Assembly (NCBI GenBank): GCA_037126765.1
Contig: JBBCBC010000026.1
Span: 12,884,418-12,948,417 of the forward strand
Origin: Stenogyne calaminthoides
Taxonomy: Eukaryota > Streptophyta > Magnoliopsida > Lamiales > Lamiaceae
Length of the DNA: 64,000 nt
Reading direction: 5' to 3'
This document shows positions 44,300-56,320 of the stretch, piece by piece. A model generated the notes under the pieces. It was not told the origin of the DNA, did not search any database, and worked only from the letters and a program-made list of their open reading frames with translations. The translations under genes were made by a program, and so were the position numbers. Every line of letters begins with the position of its first letter. The first letter of the stretch is position 1.

Positions 44300-45250
44300 C
44301 CAATTATGATGAGAAGGTCGACAAGGCCGAAATTGTTTACCCTAACATTGACCCGCTTGTCATCAAGGCCAACATCATGGGGACCACTGTGTGTTGATTG
44401 CTGGTCGATGGTGGGGCTTTTTGCAATATTCTGTTGAAAAATACCTTGGACTAACTCGGCGATTATGAAGCATACATCACCCCATGCGGTCACACGGTGA
44501 AAGGCTTTGGGAACACAACTTTCAAGCCTTTGGGTATAATTCATTTGTCTGTGGAGCTGGTGTCCACCATAGATGAAAAGGTTAGGAGTACTAGGCTTCT
44601 AGATTTCCCTGTAATCGACCTCCCGAGCACCTACAACGGTTTCCTCGGAAGGCCGTTTGAGCATGAATTTGAGGCTGCGTCCTCCACATATTACTTCTGT
44701 GTAAAATTCCCCACCAAGGGTGGGATTGTTGGCACCGTTAAAGGTGACCAAGTGGATGCTAGAGGATGTTTGCTTTACTCTGTGTCTTATTTCAATTCAA
44801 TGTACGCGCCTGGCCATCAAGTAATGATGTTAAACAACGAATTAACCAATAAAAAGTCAAACAAGAGAAAGCACGAAGATCTAGACCCTAGGTTGGGTCC
44901 CGAACTAGAGGAATTCATGCTCGAAGCAGAAATAGACGATCCGAGAGTGGAAGGGCCCAGGGCAGTGCCCGGGGAGAAGCTCGAAAAATTCAAGTGGATC
45001 CAACTCGGCCCGAGTTGAAAGTGATCATTGGATCCAAAATACCCAGCGACCTAAGGTTAGATGTGATCGACTTCCTGAAGAAAAACATGGATGTTTTTGC
45101 TTGGTCACACAAGGACATGGTTGGAATCGATCCTCAGATCGCATGTCACCGTCTCCATATTGATCCAACGAGACGACCAATAGCTCAGAAAAGAAGGAAA
45201 TTCGGCCCTGAGAAGTATGCTGCCCTCGCGGAGGAGGTGAAAAATTACTA
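44300..45250 (+). pseudogene. Gypsy protease and pol N-terminus
   Basis: IDPLVIKANIMGTTV and LLVDGGAFCNILL (aspartic protease, D-G-G form of the active site) precede HTVKGFGNTTFKPLGIIHLS, DLPSTYNGFLGRPFEHEFEA and FPTKGGIVGTVKGDQ. A frameshift near 45000 leads into PSDLRLDVIDFLKKNMDVFA, DPQIACHRLHIDPTRRPIAQ and KRRKFGPEKYAALAEEV, the N-terminal approach of RT. A TGA precedes the protease motif. It ends at VDQPRWVA, where the solo LTR is inserted. Confidence 0.82.
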
Positions 45251-45295
45251 GATAACGATTTGATCATGCAAGTCGACCAACCGCGATGGGTAGCC

Positions 45296-47132
45296 TGTTG
45301 GGGAATAAGTTGCACAGATCTATTCGGGGTGAAAATTTAAATACAAATTTAATTCTTATAATTATTACTAGCATGAATTAATCCTATATTAATTCAAATA
45401 ATAATCCAACAACATATCATGCATATAATTAATTCACGTAAATCCTACATATGCGGAATTCTACGAGTTTACGTGAACGTACCTCTTGGGATGGCGGTGA
45501 TCCGGTGATTAGACTAACCAAAAGAACTTCCCAAGTATTCCCTTAATCCTTGTTCGACTATCCGGATGGTAGGACACTTGTGAACAATTAACAAAAGGAA
45601 AATAAATTATGTTGCACCACCTTTGTGGATTTACTAATTTTCTAGCACATGAAATTGTACTTGGGAATGAAAGAGTCATCCCCTATTTATAGAGCATAGG
45701 TGGTCGAAAATTGTGGCAAAAAACAATGTGGAAAAATCTTTTCTTGATCTCCAAGAAATCTTGAATATATCTCCTATATTCTTTTTCCCATAATTATAAT
45801 ATTCCACAAAATCTCACCTACTCTTTGTTATGGGATATTTTCGAAAATAATAGGCAAGAATCCAAGATTTGGATCTTCTTGAATTTATGAGATATTTTTG
45901 TATTTCAAGAAATACATATCTTCCATAATATCTTTTCAAGAAAATCAAGAAAATCTTTCTTGCCCTTTATCTTTCAAAAAATTCAAATTTTTCCTTATAA
46001 ATAACCAAGTGGGAGATTTCTTGAATTTAATGAGATAATCTTGTATTCCAAGAATACATATCTTCATTCCATAACAGAATTCAAAGAAAATCTTTCTCCC
46101 CTTTAATCTATAAATTTCGAAAATAATTAGAAAAAATAAGCAACGATATTTATTTTATTTTAAACACCTTTTTCAGTTATTGGACTATATGTTGGGCTAC
46201 TTAGGGGGCCTTTAGGAGAATTAAGATTGAACCTTCCAATGGATCTTGAATTATCAATATTGAGCCACAATATTATTCAAGCCCATAAATATTAATTAAT
46301 TCCACTACATAATTAATATTGCACTATCCATCTTAACCCATATTACAGTCAATATGGCTCCCGATTATTATTTCTCATGTTTAAGATTATCTAGCCCATT
46401 AATTAATTCAAGCCACTGAAATAACTTTCCATTAATTAATATCTTTTGTCCTTGGTCAAGGAACGATTCAACATTATTATCCATACCGGAAACTAATTCC
46501 ACTTGCAAGATTTGGTATGATAAAGCTTATGAACCTCCCAAGGGGGCAAATCAAACAAGCGTACTTGCACACGATTCTCCGTATTAAATCTTAGCAATCA
46601 CTTGTGACCAATAATATTGCCCAAGATAAAAAGTATTGAATCTCGTTGATTCTCTATCCATGATAAGTCAAAGCAATAATTACCGATCACACGTGATCCT
46701 ATTTAAGGAACGAAGATTAAGAAATAACGAACCACTGAGGTCTAATTCTTCCTTGTTCAGTTCTGAAGAATTTATCCTCCTGTAGGTCCTATTCAGTGCA
46801 TCAGTCATGCACTAGTGTAATCTCTTGGTCAAGACAAGCCAATTTGAGCCTTACACTTCAACCTTTCACGATGAGTTGTTCATTTCCATCTAGGTTGTGA
46901 ATGGCGTACTTTTAGTTACAAGGGACTGTTAATTTAATCTTCTGTGATCTGGTATCACTAAATTAACTACAATGTAACACGTACGAATTATTGAACAGTT
47001 ATGCAGTAAATATATGTAACATTCGATAATATTTAAAGCATCAGTGATAAGCAATTTATTTCAGTAAATAAGTCCGAAATTCAGTTTTGATTATACAAAG
47101 TAAAAAGCATACTTTCCAGTATAATCCCAACA
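45296..47132 (-). mobile_element. Solo copia LTR, minus strand, TSD TAGCC
   Basis: An 1837-bp LTR of the same family as copia 1 and 2 in reverse orientation, bounded by TGTTGGGG and ATCCCAACA. TAGCC occurs at 45291-45295 and 47133-47137. No internal region remains, so it arose by recombination between the two LTRs of an inserted element. It interrupts the gypsy RT just before its VLVKKSNGTWRLCIDF motif. It retains the duplicated U3 block present in copia 2. Confidence 0.95.
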
Positions 47133-47137
47133 TAGCC

Positions 47138-47671
47138 AATGCTGTACTCGTGAAGAAATCAAATGGGACATGGCGACTTTGTATCGACTTCACCGACCTC
47201 AATGAGGCATGCCCAAAAGACTTCTTTCCGATGCCGCACATCGACCATTTAATTGACAAAACGGCGGGGCATGAAATGATGTCTTTCATGGATGCTTTCG
47301 TCGGGTACCATCAGATAGCCATGCACAAGCCTGACCGTCAACACACGTCTTTCCTAACCGAAAAGAACATGTATTGCTGGAAAAGAATGCCCTTCGGCTT
47401 GAAAAATGCCGGAGCCACATATCCGAGGCTAGTCAACTACATGTTCGCCGAGCAGATAGGCAAGTCGGTAGAGGTATACGTAGATGACATCGTCGTCAAA
47501 AGTTTACGAAAAGTGGATCATCTAATGCACCTCGCCCAGACCTTCGAGGTTCTTAGAAGGTACAACATGAGGCTCAATCCGAAGAAATGCAACTTCGGGG
47601 TCGAGTCGGGCAAATTCTTGGGCCATCTGGTTAGCAAGCGGGGGATTGAGGCGAATCCAACCAAAATATAA
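47138..47671 (+). pseudogene. Gypsy reverse transcriptase core
   Basis: NAVLVKKSNGTWRLCIDFTD, NEACPKDFFPMPHIDHLID, SFMDAFVGYHQIAMHKPDRQ (first Asp region), MPFGLKNAGATYPRLVN, VEVYVDDIVVKS (catalytic YVDD) and NPKKCNFGVESGKFLGHLVS form an uninterrupted RT. A TAA at 47669-47671 follows. RT copies the element RNA. This is the best preserved part of the gypsy element. Confidence 0.92.
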
Positions 47672-48505
47672 GCTATTCTGGACATGGGGGCGCCAAGAAC
47701 AGTGAAGGAGGTCCAAAAGTTAAACGGATGCTTAGCCGCTTTGAACATGTTTATCTCTAGAATGGGGGATAAATGCAAACCCATTTTCGACACGATCCGG
47801 AGGAAGTCAAACTTCAAGTGGACGACGGAGAGCCAGGAAGCACTTGACAAAATCAAGGCCTACTTGGCCAATGTCGGAATACTGGCCAAGCCAATCCCTG
47901 GAGAGAAACTTTTTCTGTATTTAGCAGCTTCAGAAACAGCTCGGAGCGCGGTACTCGTATGAGCTAAAGGTCAGGATCAACTTCCCATTTATTTTGTAAG
48001 CCAGGCGCTGAACGAGACCGAGCAATGGTACCCCCGCATGGAAAAGTTAGCCTACGCTCTAGTCATGAGCGTGCAAACGTTAAGACCTGATGCCATCACT
48101 TTCGAATTTCCTGCCACCAACAACGAAACAGAGTATGAGGCACTCATTAGCGGCCTGGAAATGGCCATAGCCATGGGCATAAAAAGGCTCCAGGTATTTA
48201 CCGACTCTCAGCTTGTAGCATTCCAAGTATCGGGAGAATACGAAACCAGGGATGACAGGATGTCGGCCTACCAAGAGGTTGTAAAAACATTATGCCTGAA
48301 GTTCGAACATATTCACATCAAGTTGGTGCAAAGAGATGCGAACTCGCGAGCCGATGCATTAGCACGACTTGCAACTTCGGAGGGGCCAGCAGAGATGAAG
48401 GATGTCACCCTCACTAAGCTCTCCCACCCTTCCACTATGAATACCGCGGTCGCTACACTCGATGCCCACCCTACGAGCTGGATGACTCCTATCATCGACA
48501 TTTGA
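47672..48505 (+). pseudogene. Gypsy RNase H and second (plant-type) RNase H
   Basis: The first part (47684-47962) is the RT thumb and RNase H start: KLNGCLAALNMFISRMGDK and KIKAYLANVGILAKPIPGE. After a TGA, WYPRMEKLAYALVMSVQTLR is followed directly by FEFPATNNETEYEALISGLE, LQVFTDSQLVAFQVSGEYE and VQRDANSRADALARLAT, the second RNase H. The usual linker and the beginning of the second RNase H, expected between QTLRP and the ATNNETEYEAL motif, are missing, indicating an internal deletion of a few hundred bases. Confidence 0.85.
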
Positions 48506-48599
48506 TATCCGGACATTGCTTAGATTATAGAATGAAAATAGCTACAACTTCGGACATTCTTGGGTGGTGATATAAAGTGGGGCGAAAGATACCCTTGTT

Positions 48600-49077
48600 C
48601 CGATAGCTACAAGGACAAATTATCCTACATGATATACACGATGGGGTATGTGGAAACCATGTTCAATGGTGACTAGACAAGGATTTTTTTGGCCCACTTT
48701 ACGAACTGATGCGCTAGTATTTGCAAGGCGATGTCACAAGTGCCGATCAAAGTCGCCCCAGAGGAACTTTCCAGCATTCTCAGTCCTTGGCCATTTGCGA
48801 AGTGGGGGAAAAATACCATCGGGCCGCTTCCTACAGCCCCGAGCTCAGTCAAGTACGCTTTAATTGCAGTGGACTACTTCACAAAATGGGCCGAAGCTGA
48901 AGCTCTGGCAACCATAGATCAAGAGCATGTCATTAAGTTCATCTGGCGGAACATCATTTGCAGATTCGGCCTACCCCAAGGAATCATATCAGATAATGGG
49001 AAAAAATTTGACGGGTTCAAGATCCACAGTTTTTTCAGGAAATGGAAAATCACTAAGCTCTTCTCGACCCCATATCA
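48600..49077 (+). pseudogene. Gypsy integrase, first half
   Basis: A zinc-finger piece (VFARRCHKCRSKSPQRNFPA) is read in one frame and the rve core in another: WGKNTIGPLPTAPSSVKYAL, AVDYFTKWAEAEAL (first catalytic Asp), FGLPQGIISDNGKKFDG (second Asp) and LFSTPYH. At this His the copia 2 element is inserted. The Glu-containing half resumes at 58166. It is broken by a frameshift near 48720 as well as by the insertion. Confidence 0.88.
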
Positions 49078-50706
49078 TGTTGGGATTATACTGGAAAGTA
49101 TGCTTTTACTTTGTATAAAACTGAATTTCGGACTTATTTACTGAAATAAATTGTTTATCACTGATGCTTTAAATATCATCGAATGTTACATATATTTATT
49201 TGCATAACCTGCTCAATAAATCGTCGTGTTACATTGTAGTTAATTTAGTGATACCGATCACGAAGATTAAATTAATAAATCCCTTTGTAACTAAAAAGTA
49301 CACCATTCACGACCTAGATGGAAATGAACAATCCATCGTGAAAGGTTGAAGTGTAAGGCTTGATTGATTTTGTCTTGACCAAGAGATTACACTAGTGCAT
49401 GTCGATGCACTAAATAGGACCTGAGAGGACAAATTCTTCGAATCCCAACAAGGAAGAATTAGTCCTCGCCGTTCGTTATTTCTTAATCTTCGTTCCTTAA
49501 ATATGATCACGTGTGGTTGGTAACTATTGCTTTGACTTATCATGGGTAGAGAATCAACGAGATTCAATACTTTTTATCTTGGGCAATATTATTGGTCACA
49601 TGTGATTGCTAAGATTTAATACGGAGAATCGTGTGCAAGTACGCTTGTTCGATTTGCCCCCTTGGGAGGTTCATAAGCTTTATCATACCAAATCTTGCAA
49701 GTGGAACTAGTTTCTGGTATGGATAATAATGTTGAACCGTTTCTTAACCAAGGACAAAAGATATTAATTAATGGAAAGCTATTTCAGTGGCTTGAATTAA
49801 TTAATGGGCTAGATAATCTTAAACACGAGAAATAATAACCGGGAGCCATATTGATTGTAATATGGGTTTAGATGGATAGTGAAATATTAATTATGTAGTG
49901 GGATTAATTAATATTTATGGGCTTGAATAATATTGTGGCTAAATATAGTCCAATAACTGAAAAATGTGTTTAAAATAAAATAAATATTGTTGCCTTATTT
50001 TTCCATGAAATTCGAAATTTATGGATAAAAAGGGGAGAAAGATTTTCTTTGAATTTTGTTATGGGATGAAGATATGTATTCTTGGAATACAAGATTATCT
50101 CATTAAATTCAAGAAATCTCCCACTTGGTTATCCATAGGGAAATTTTTTGAAAATTTTGATAATTAAGGAAAATAAAGATTTTCTTGAAAAAATAAATGG
50201 AAGATGATTTTTTCATTCCTCATAAATTCAAGAAGATCCAAATTCCATTCTTTGTCTAAAAATTTTCGAAAAATCCATAACAAAAGAGTAGGTGGATTTT
50301 TGTGGAATATTATAATTTTCCTTTTCAAGATTCTTGGAATCAAGAAAAGATTTTCCCACATTGTTTTTCCCTACCAAAAAATTCGAACCACCTCAACTTA
50401 TAAATAGGGAATTCTTTCATTTGGGAAAAATTCTTTTGGTGTGTCATAATAAACAAAGCCATTGTGAAAGCGATTAAGGGAATATTTGGGAAGTTCTTTT
50501 TGGTGTGTCTAAAAACAAAGCCATTGTCGCTTCAAGAGGTCGCTAGGAACTTTCGCATGCGTGAATTAAATTAATTATATGCATGATTTGTTGTTGATTA
50601 TTATTAGAATTAATATAGGATTAATTCATGCTAGTAATAATTATAAGAATTAAATTTGTATTTAAATATTCATCCCGAATAGATCTGTGCAACTTATTCC
50701 CCAACA
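49078..50706 (+). mobile_element. Copia 2 5' LTR
   Basis: 1629 bp from TGTTGGGATTATACTGG to CCCCAACA. It is about 200 bp shorter than its 3' partner: U3 around 49935 and the promoter-proximal region around 50290-50530 carry deletions and rearrangements. The following primer-binding site (AGCGTATCGAGCC, about 50707-50719) is degraded relative to copia 1. Confidence 0.9.
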
Positions 50707-50999
50707 AGCGTATCGAGCCACGGTTTAAGACTCAATTTTAAATTGTAATTTAATTATTTGTCATTAAATTTGAAATGGATAGTAGAATTGCAAGATCTGC
50801 TTTTGCGGTATCCAATTGTCATGAAATTTAATGAGTTTATTTATGCATGCATATAAATTGTGGTTTTTAATTCGATTCGTCCGGGATTCGCTTTTGCTCG
50901 TGAGAAAATCCACGAGTAGATTAGGATTTGTTTGATTTGATCAATGTAATAGACTAGTCTAGATCTCAGGTTTATTTATTTTTGTAAAAAATTGTAACC

Positions 51000-51545
51000 G
51001 GACGGGAAACGGGTTACGCGAGAAGAATTAATGGATAAAAATCTCGGCATAGGCGGCGTATGGCGCACACGTAAAAACGTGCTAAGGGAGGCACACACGC
51101 TGCCGACGCTGCAGCAGCACGCACGGGCGCCAAGGCCAAGGGCCGAAAGCGCACTAAGATCAAAGACAGCAAGACGGGCGGGCGATAGCGCACGACGTGG
51201 CGCCGGCGCGGTTTTGGACCGCGGACGGAGGTGAAGCCAAGGGCGCGACGCACGGGCGCTGCTGGGACGCGGCGCTACCGAAGTTCGGGCGGGCGAGGCG
51301 AGGCCGTGAGCGCTGTTGCGCGATGCGCGCTATCGCCGCCGAGGTCGCCGAGACCGGCGCCGGGCGACGCCGCCGAGGTCGCTAAGCGTGCGGGCGGCGG
51401 CGATGCGTCTTGTGCCAGGTAAGGGCGACGGGTTGCTTTCGGCGGCGGGGCGGTGATGCGGCGTGCATCTCGGCCACGCGAGCTACTTGGCTTGGAGTTT
51501 CGAGACGGAGTTCTTTTCGAGACGATCGAGTGGGAGAAATTCAAG
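51000..51545 (+). other. GC-rich leader block of copia 2
   Basis: GC-rich sequence of about 545 bp (GCGGGCGAGGCGAGGCCG, CGCCGCCGAGGTCGC) at the same place as in copia 1. Flanks match copia 1 closely (GTAACCGGA at the left, ATTGGATA at the right), but the blocks show no obvious alignment. Frames up to about 90 codons are open on both strands from base composition. No domain is recognised. Confidence 0.6.
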
Positions 51546-52263
51546 ACGACGTTTCTTCAAAATCAAGTCAAGAAAAATCAAACCATGACAATTGGATAAT
51601 TTGTGCACAATATGTTTATTTTTCCGCTTTGCTTGATTTATTATTGTGTTATCTTATGCTTTATTTAATTTGTTTAAATGTGTTTGCATGAGAGTTGCCC
51701 AATGAAAAATCTCACCTTTAAAAATTACTAAGTATGTTTAAATAATTAATTGACAATTTTATTCCGGATAATAAAATTGAATTAATTTTGACCTCCATGA
51801 TTTATTTATTTGTGAATTATTTTGAGAAAATTCCCCACCTGGACTCTCATAAGTTAGCTTTCACATGAATGAATTCCAAATGGATGATTGTGGATTATTA
51901 CTAGTGGCGACGATGACCCTCCCCACGAGGCTCGATCAAAGCGAAATAATAATCCTGTATTTAATCATGGTTATTACTTAGGTATAAAATTGATATGCAT
52001 ATACTTCCCCGAAGTCCCTGTCAATTTTATATTGGTCAAGTGGGAGCCAACTATTAATCTGGATATTAAAGGTTTGTAACTGTTCTTGTTTGTAACCTGC
52101 TTGAATGTGTTTAAATAATAACCCACCCCACGTGGCTTATTTAAACTGTTTTGAGATGTTGGCTGATGCATGTTCATATTTTTTGAGATTTTAATATGAT
52201 GCATGTGATCGAACCTTGTGATATATTTGTGCTTATGCATATTATTGTTTATTTCAGTTCATC

Positions 52264-53208
52264 ATGTCGCAACCTTTTAATCCACTATTCAATATACTTA
52301 AAGACAATTTGCTTACTGGTGAAAACTTTGTTGATTTGAATCGTAAACTTACTATTGTCCTCACTGCACAAAGCCATAACTGGGTTCTCACTACACCTAA
52401 ACCAGAAAAGCCAAAAGATGAGTCAACTAAAACGGTTAAGAAAGAGTATGCTGACTGGGAGGGTTCCAACGAAATGGCAAAGTGTACCATCTTGGCTTCT
52501 ATGTCAGATGTGTTGCAACACCAACACCAGAACGTTGAGACCGCTGCAGACATCATAACTATTCTTAAAGCGATGTTTCAACATCAGAACCGTGTTGCTC
52601 GTCAGATCACCATGAGGGACTTGCTCTCTATGAAAATGGTGGAGGGAATGCCCGTAAGGGAGCACGTTCTCCAGATGATGGCTCACCTTAATAAACTTGA
52701 GGTACTTGGCACTGAATACGACATCGAGACCCAAATTGATTTCGTGCTCCACTCTCTGCCGAAAAGTTTTGAATAATTCAGGCTGACCTACCCGATGAAT
52801 AATCAGAAGTTCTCGATGCCTGATCTGTTGCAAGCTTTAGTCTCGGCGGAGGCGATATTGGGGCAAAAGAGCCAAGCCTTGGTGGCAAATGGACCCTCTT
52901 CTTCTTCTAGGCCAAGGGGTGGTAAGAACAAGAAGAAGGACAAAAGCCACAAGCAAGTGAACTCAAGTGTTGCCAATGTCAAATAAAAGGTGAGGAAGGG
53001 TGGAGGAGTGAGTAAGCCAGCTAAGGGGAAGTGCTTCAACTGCGGTGAAAAAGGACATTGGAGGTCAGCCTGTTCCAAACCCAAAAAGAATGGAAAGAAA
53101 GGTAATTCTCACGCACTAGTTGTTGAAACTTGTTTAGAGGCGTATGCCTCCCATTTATGGGTGGTGGATACGGGATCCACTGATCATGTTTATTTCACTT
53201 TACAGGGG
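52264..53208 (+). pseudogene. Copia 2 gag
   Basis: The frame starts MSQPFNPLFNILKDNLLTGE and stays open to 52776, ending in TAA inside the SLPKSFE motif. It continues with MNNQKFSMPDLLQALVSAEA (stop TAA near 52984), then the zinc knuckle CFNCGEKGHWRSAC and the protease active site WVVDTGSTDHVYF. The last residue before [10 protein letters not shown] is Gln (CAG), unlike the TAG at that codon in copia 1 and copia 3. The lesions are single substitutions, so the gag is less decayed than in copia 1. Confidence 0.9.
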
Positions 53209-54425
53209 TTCAAGCGGACCCGGCAACTTAGTGGGAGTGAGATCCTCATCACACTAGGCGATGCTACGAAAGTGGCAGCTGAAGCAGTGGGAGATGTGCA
53301 CCTGTCTTTTGAAGACATAGTTTTAATTTTAAGAGATGTTCTTTACGTTCCGAATTTTAGAAAGAATTTAATTTCAGTTTCTAAACTTTTTCTTGATGGA
53401 TATTCGGTTACTTTTAATAAAGTTGTTACCATTTCTTCTTTTGATAAATTTATCTGTCATGGAACGTTATCGAATAATCTCTATACAATTAACTGTGCAC
53501 ACCACTCACGAAATGCATCCTATAACACATCAACTGTTTTCGAGAAAAGAAAACGTTCATCAGACGTGAACGAGACACTTCTATGGCATCTAAGATTGGG
53601 TCATATAAATCCAAAGAGGATCCAAAGGTTGGTGAAAGACGGTTCACTGGAGTTTCTCCAAGTTGAACCAATTCCAACCTGCGAATCATGTTTGGAGGGT
53701 AAAATGACCAAGAGGGCATTTGGAGCCAAGGGGAATAGAGCCAAATAAGTGTTAGAGATCGTTCACACAGATGTATGTGGTCCAATGTCAACCAAAGCAA
53801 GAGGAGGTTATGAGTATTTTGTCACTTTTATTGATGATTACTCAAGGTACGGTTATATTTTCCTTATGAAGCATAAATTTGAGACCTTTGAGAAATTCAA
53901 AGAATTTAAGGCTCAAGCAGAGAATCATAGGGATAAACGTATCAAGTCTCTACGATCCGATCGTGGAGGCGAATACCTCAGCGATGAGTTTTTTGAACTA
54001 CTTATCTGATGAAGGGATTGCATCCCAGCTAACTGCACCTGGAACCCCTCAACAAAACGGGGTTGCAGAGCGAAGAAACAGAACTCTTTTGGAAATGGTT
54101 AGGTCTATGATGAATTATGCGGATCTTCCCAAGTCGTTCTGGGGTCATGCCTTGGAAACAACAGCCTACATTCTGAACTTGGTGCCATCCAAATCGGTTC
54201 CTAAAACTCCCAATGAATTGTGGACCGGGCGCAAGCCTAGTTTGAGACACATGAGGATTTGGGGGTGTCCGGCCTACGTGTTGGACAAGGAAGCCGGAAA
54301 ATTGGATCCTCGATCAGAATTAAGGTTGTTTGTGGGATACCCCGAAGGAACAAAAGGATGTATGTTCTATGGTCCCGAAGATCAAAAGGTGGTAATAAGC
54401 ACCCACGTTAGATTTTTGGAAGAAG
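53209..54425 (+). pseudogene. Copia 2 protease tail and integrase
   Basis: [40 protein letters not shown] and [15 protein letters not shown] are open to a TAA at 53746. The frame continues with [29 protein letters not shown] and [17 protein letters not shown] one-base shift near 53995 follows, then [38 protein letters not shown] and [20 protein letters not shown]. The D,D-35-E residues are all present. Confidence 0.9.
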
Positions 54426-56203
54426 ACTATATGAACGAAAGAAGACCCAGAAGTGAGATTACCTTAAATGAGCTAAGGGGGCTAACCTCAATGCCAACTG
54501 TACAAGATGACATACCAAACGACACACTTACACAACAGAAGCCTCGTCGTAGTGGGAGGGTTGTGACACAGCCCGAGAGATTCATGGGAATAGGAGAGTC
54601 CTCGAACTTGATTCTCGGACAAGACGAATCAGACCCATGGACATATGACGAGGCAATCCAAGACAAGGATGTAGTTTCTTGGCAAACAGCAATGAAAGCC
54701 AAAATGGGTTCTATGTATCATAACAGAGTGTGGGAGCTAATCGAACCACTTAATGGGGTCAAACCCATTGGTTGCAAGTGGGTGTATAAGAGAAAAAGAG
54801 GACCGGACGGGAAGGTGGAAACCTTCGAAGCAAGACTAAATGGCGAAAGGTTATACTTTCGAAGAAAGAAGGATCGATTATGAGGAAACTTTTTTCGCCA
54901 GAGCTAGCCATTTTTAAGTCCATCCGAATTCTTTTTATCGATTCTTTGCAAGATCTCGACTTTGAAATCGCAAATGGATGTCAAGATGACTTTTCCTTAA
55001 TCAAGTCTTGATGAAGAGATCTATATGCAACAACCCCTTCATTGAAAAAGGCCAAGAACACCTAGTTTGTAAGCTCATGAAGTCCATTTACGGACTCAAA
55101 CAAGTATCCAGAGCTTGGAACCAATGTTTTGATCATGTTATAAAGTCTTATGGGTTCGATCAAAACGAGTTCGAAAGTTATGTGTACAAAAAGCGTGTCG
55201 GAACTGCATTGATATTCTTAGTACTATACGAGATTTACATTCGATCATCGGGAACGATGTAAAGGTGTTATCAGACGTAAGGGCATGGCTTTCAAAACAG
55301 TTTGATATGAAGGAGATGCCGCACACATCCTTGGGATCAAGATCACTCGAGATCGCAAGAAAAGGATGATAGGCTTGTCGCAAGCTTCATACATAGACAC
55401 TGTCTTGAAATGATTCAGCATGCAGGATTCCAAGAAAGGCTTCGTACCTTTCAGACATGGAATCCATCTATCCAAGAAAATATGCCCTAAGACGCAAAAG
55501 GAGGTAGATGACATGAGAGGCATTCCATATGCTTCGGCTGTCGGAAGCCTCATATATGCAATGCTGTGTACGAGACCGGATATCTGCTTTGCCGTTGGCA
55601 TGATGGCAAGATATTAAAGTAACCCGGGGAAAGAACATTGATCTGACGCTTAAAAACATTCAAGTATCCAAAAGAACTCGGGATAGAATGTTAATTTATC
55701 AGTCGATAGTCCAATCCCCATTGGCTACACGGACTCGGATTTCCAATCAGACATAGTCTCCAGAAAATCTACCTCCGGTAGTGTGTTTTGCATGGGGGGA
55801 GGAGTCGTGACATGGAGAAGCGTCAAGCAGAAATGCGTCGCAGATTCTACCATGGAAGCCGAATATGTAGCTAACATGAGGTAGCGAAAAAAGGTTTGGC
55901 TCAAGAACTTCCTAGTGGACTTGAATGTAGTTCGAATTTGCCCAAAGAATCATCATTTATTGTGACAATGCCGGAGGCGATTTGCAAATTCAAGGGAACC
56001 AAGAGCCCACAAAAAACCAAAGAAAACACATTGAAAGGAAATACCATCTTATACGAGATATCATTAAGAGAGGAGATATAGATGTGGCAAAGATAGCGTC
56101 AGAAGACAACCTAGCAGATCCATTCACAAAGGGTCTACCTCTGAATACATTCGAGAGACATGTGGAAGGAATGGGTGTCAAGACCGTTGCCAATCTGCTT
56201 TGA
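54426..56203 (+). pseudogene. Copia 2 reverse transcriptase and RNase H
   Basis: The linker reads RRSGRVVTQPERFMGIGESS. RT starts WTYDEAIQDKDVVSWQTAMK, NRVWELIEPLNGVKPIGCKW and YKRKRGPDGKVETFEARL, and then breaks near 54840-55000. KLMKSIYGLKQVSRAWNQCF and YGFDQNEFESYVYKK follow. The region of the catalytic motif (55205-55260) is damaged. GIPYASAVGSLIYAMLCTRP, KSTSGSVFCMGGG and ASEDNLADPFTKGLPLNTFE are the thumb and RNase H parts. It is inactive. Confidence 0.9.
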
Positions 56204-56305
56204 GTATAAGTGGGAGAAATTATTAGGTTCGTGTAGGTGACATTAGATGTCACGAATTAGGAACTACACGAGACATGTTGTAGTATACTTAAAAGCAGAC
56301 TTTGA

Positions 56306-56320
56306 GTATAAGTGGGAGAT
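56306..56320 (+). other. Copia 2 polypurine tract
   Basis: TATAAGTGGGAGAT abuts the 3' LTR. An upstream copy (GTATAAGTGGGAGAAAT) near 56204-56220 repeats the arrangement of copia 1. Confidence 0.75.

Noticed and set aside
51014..51544. Several open frames in the GC-rich copia 2 leader
   Set aside because: Same reasoning: no domain, both strands open, and not conserved with copia 1.
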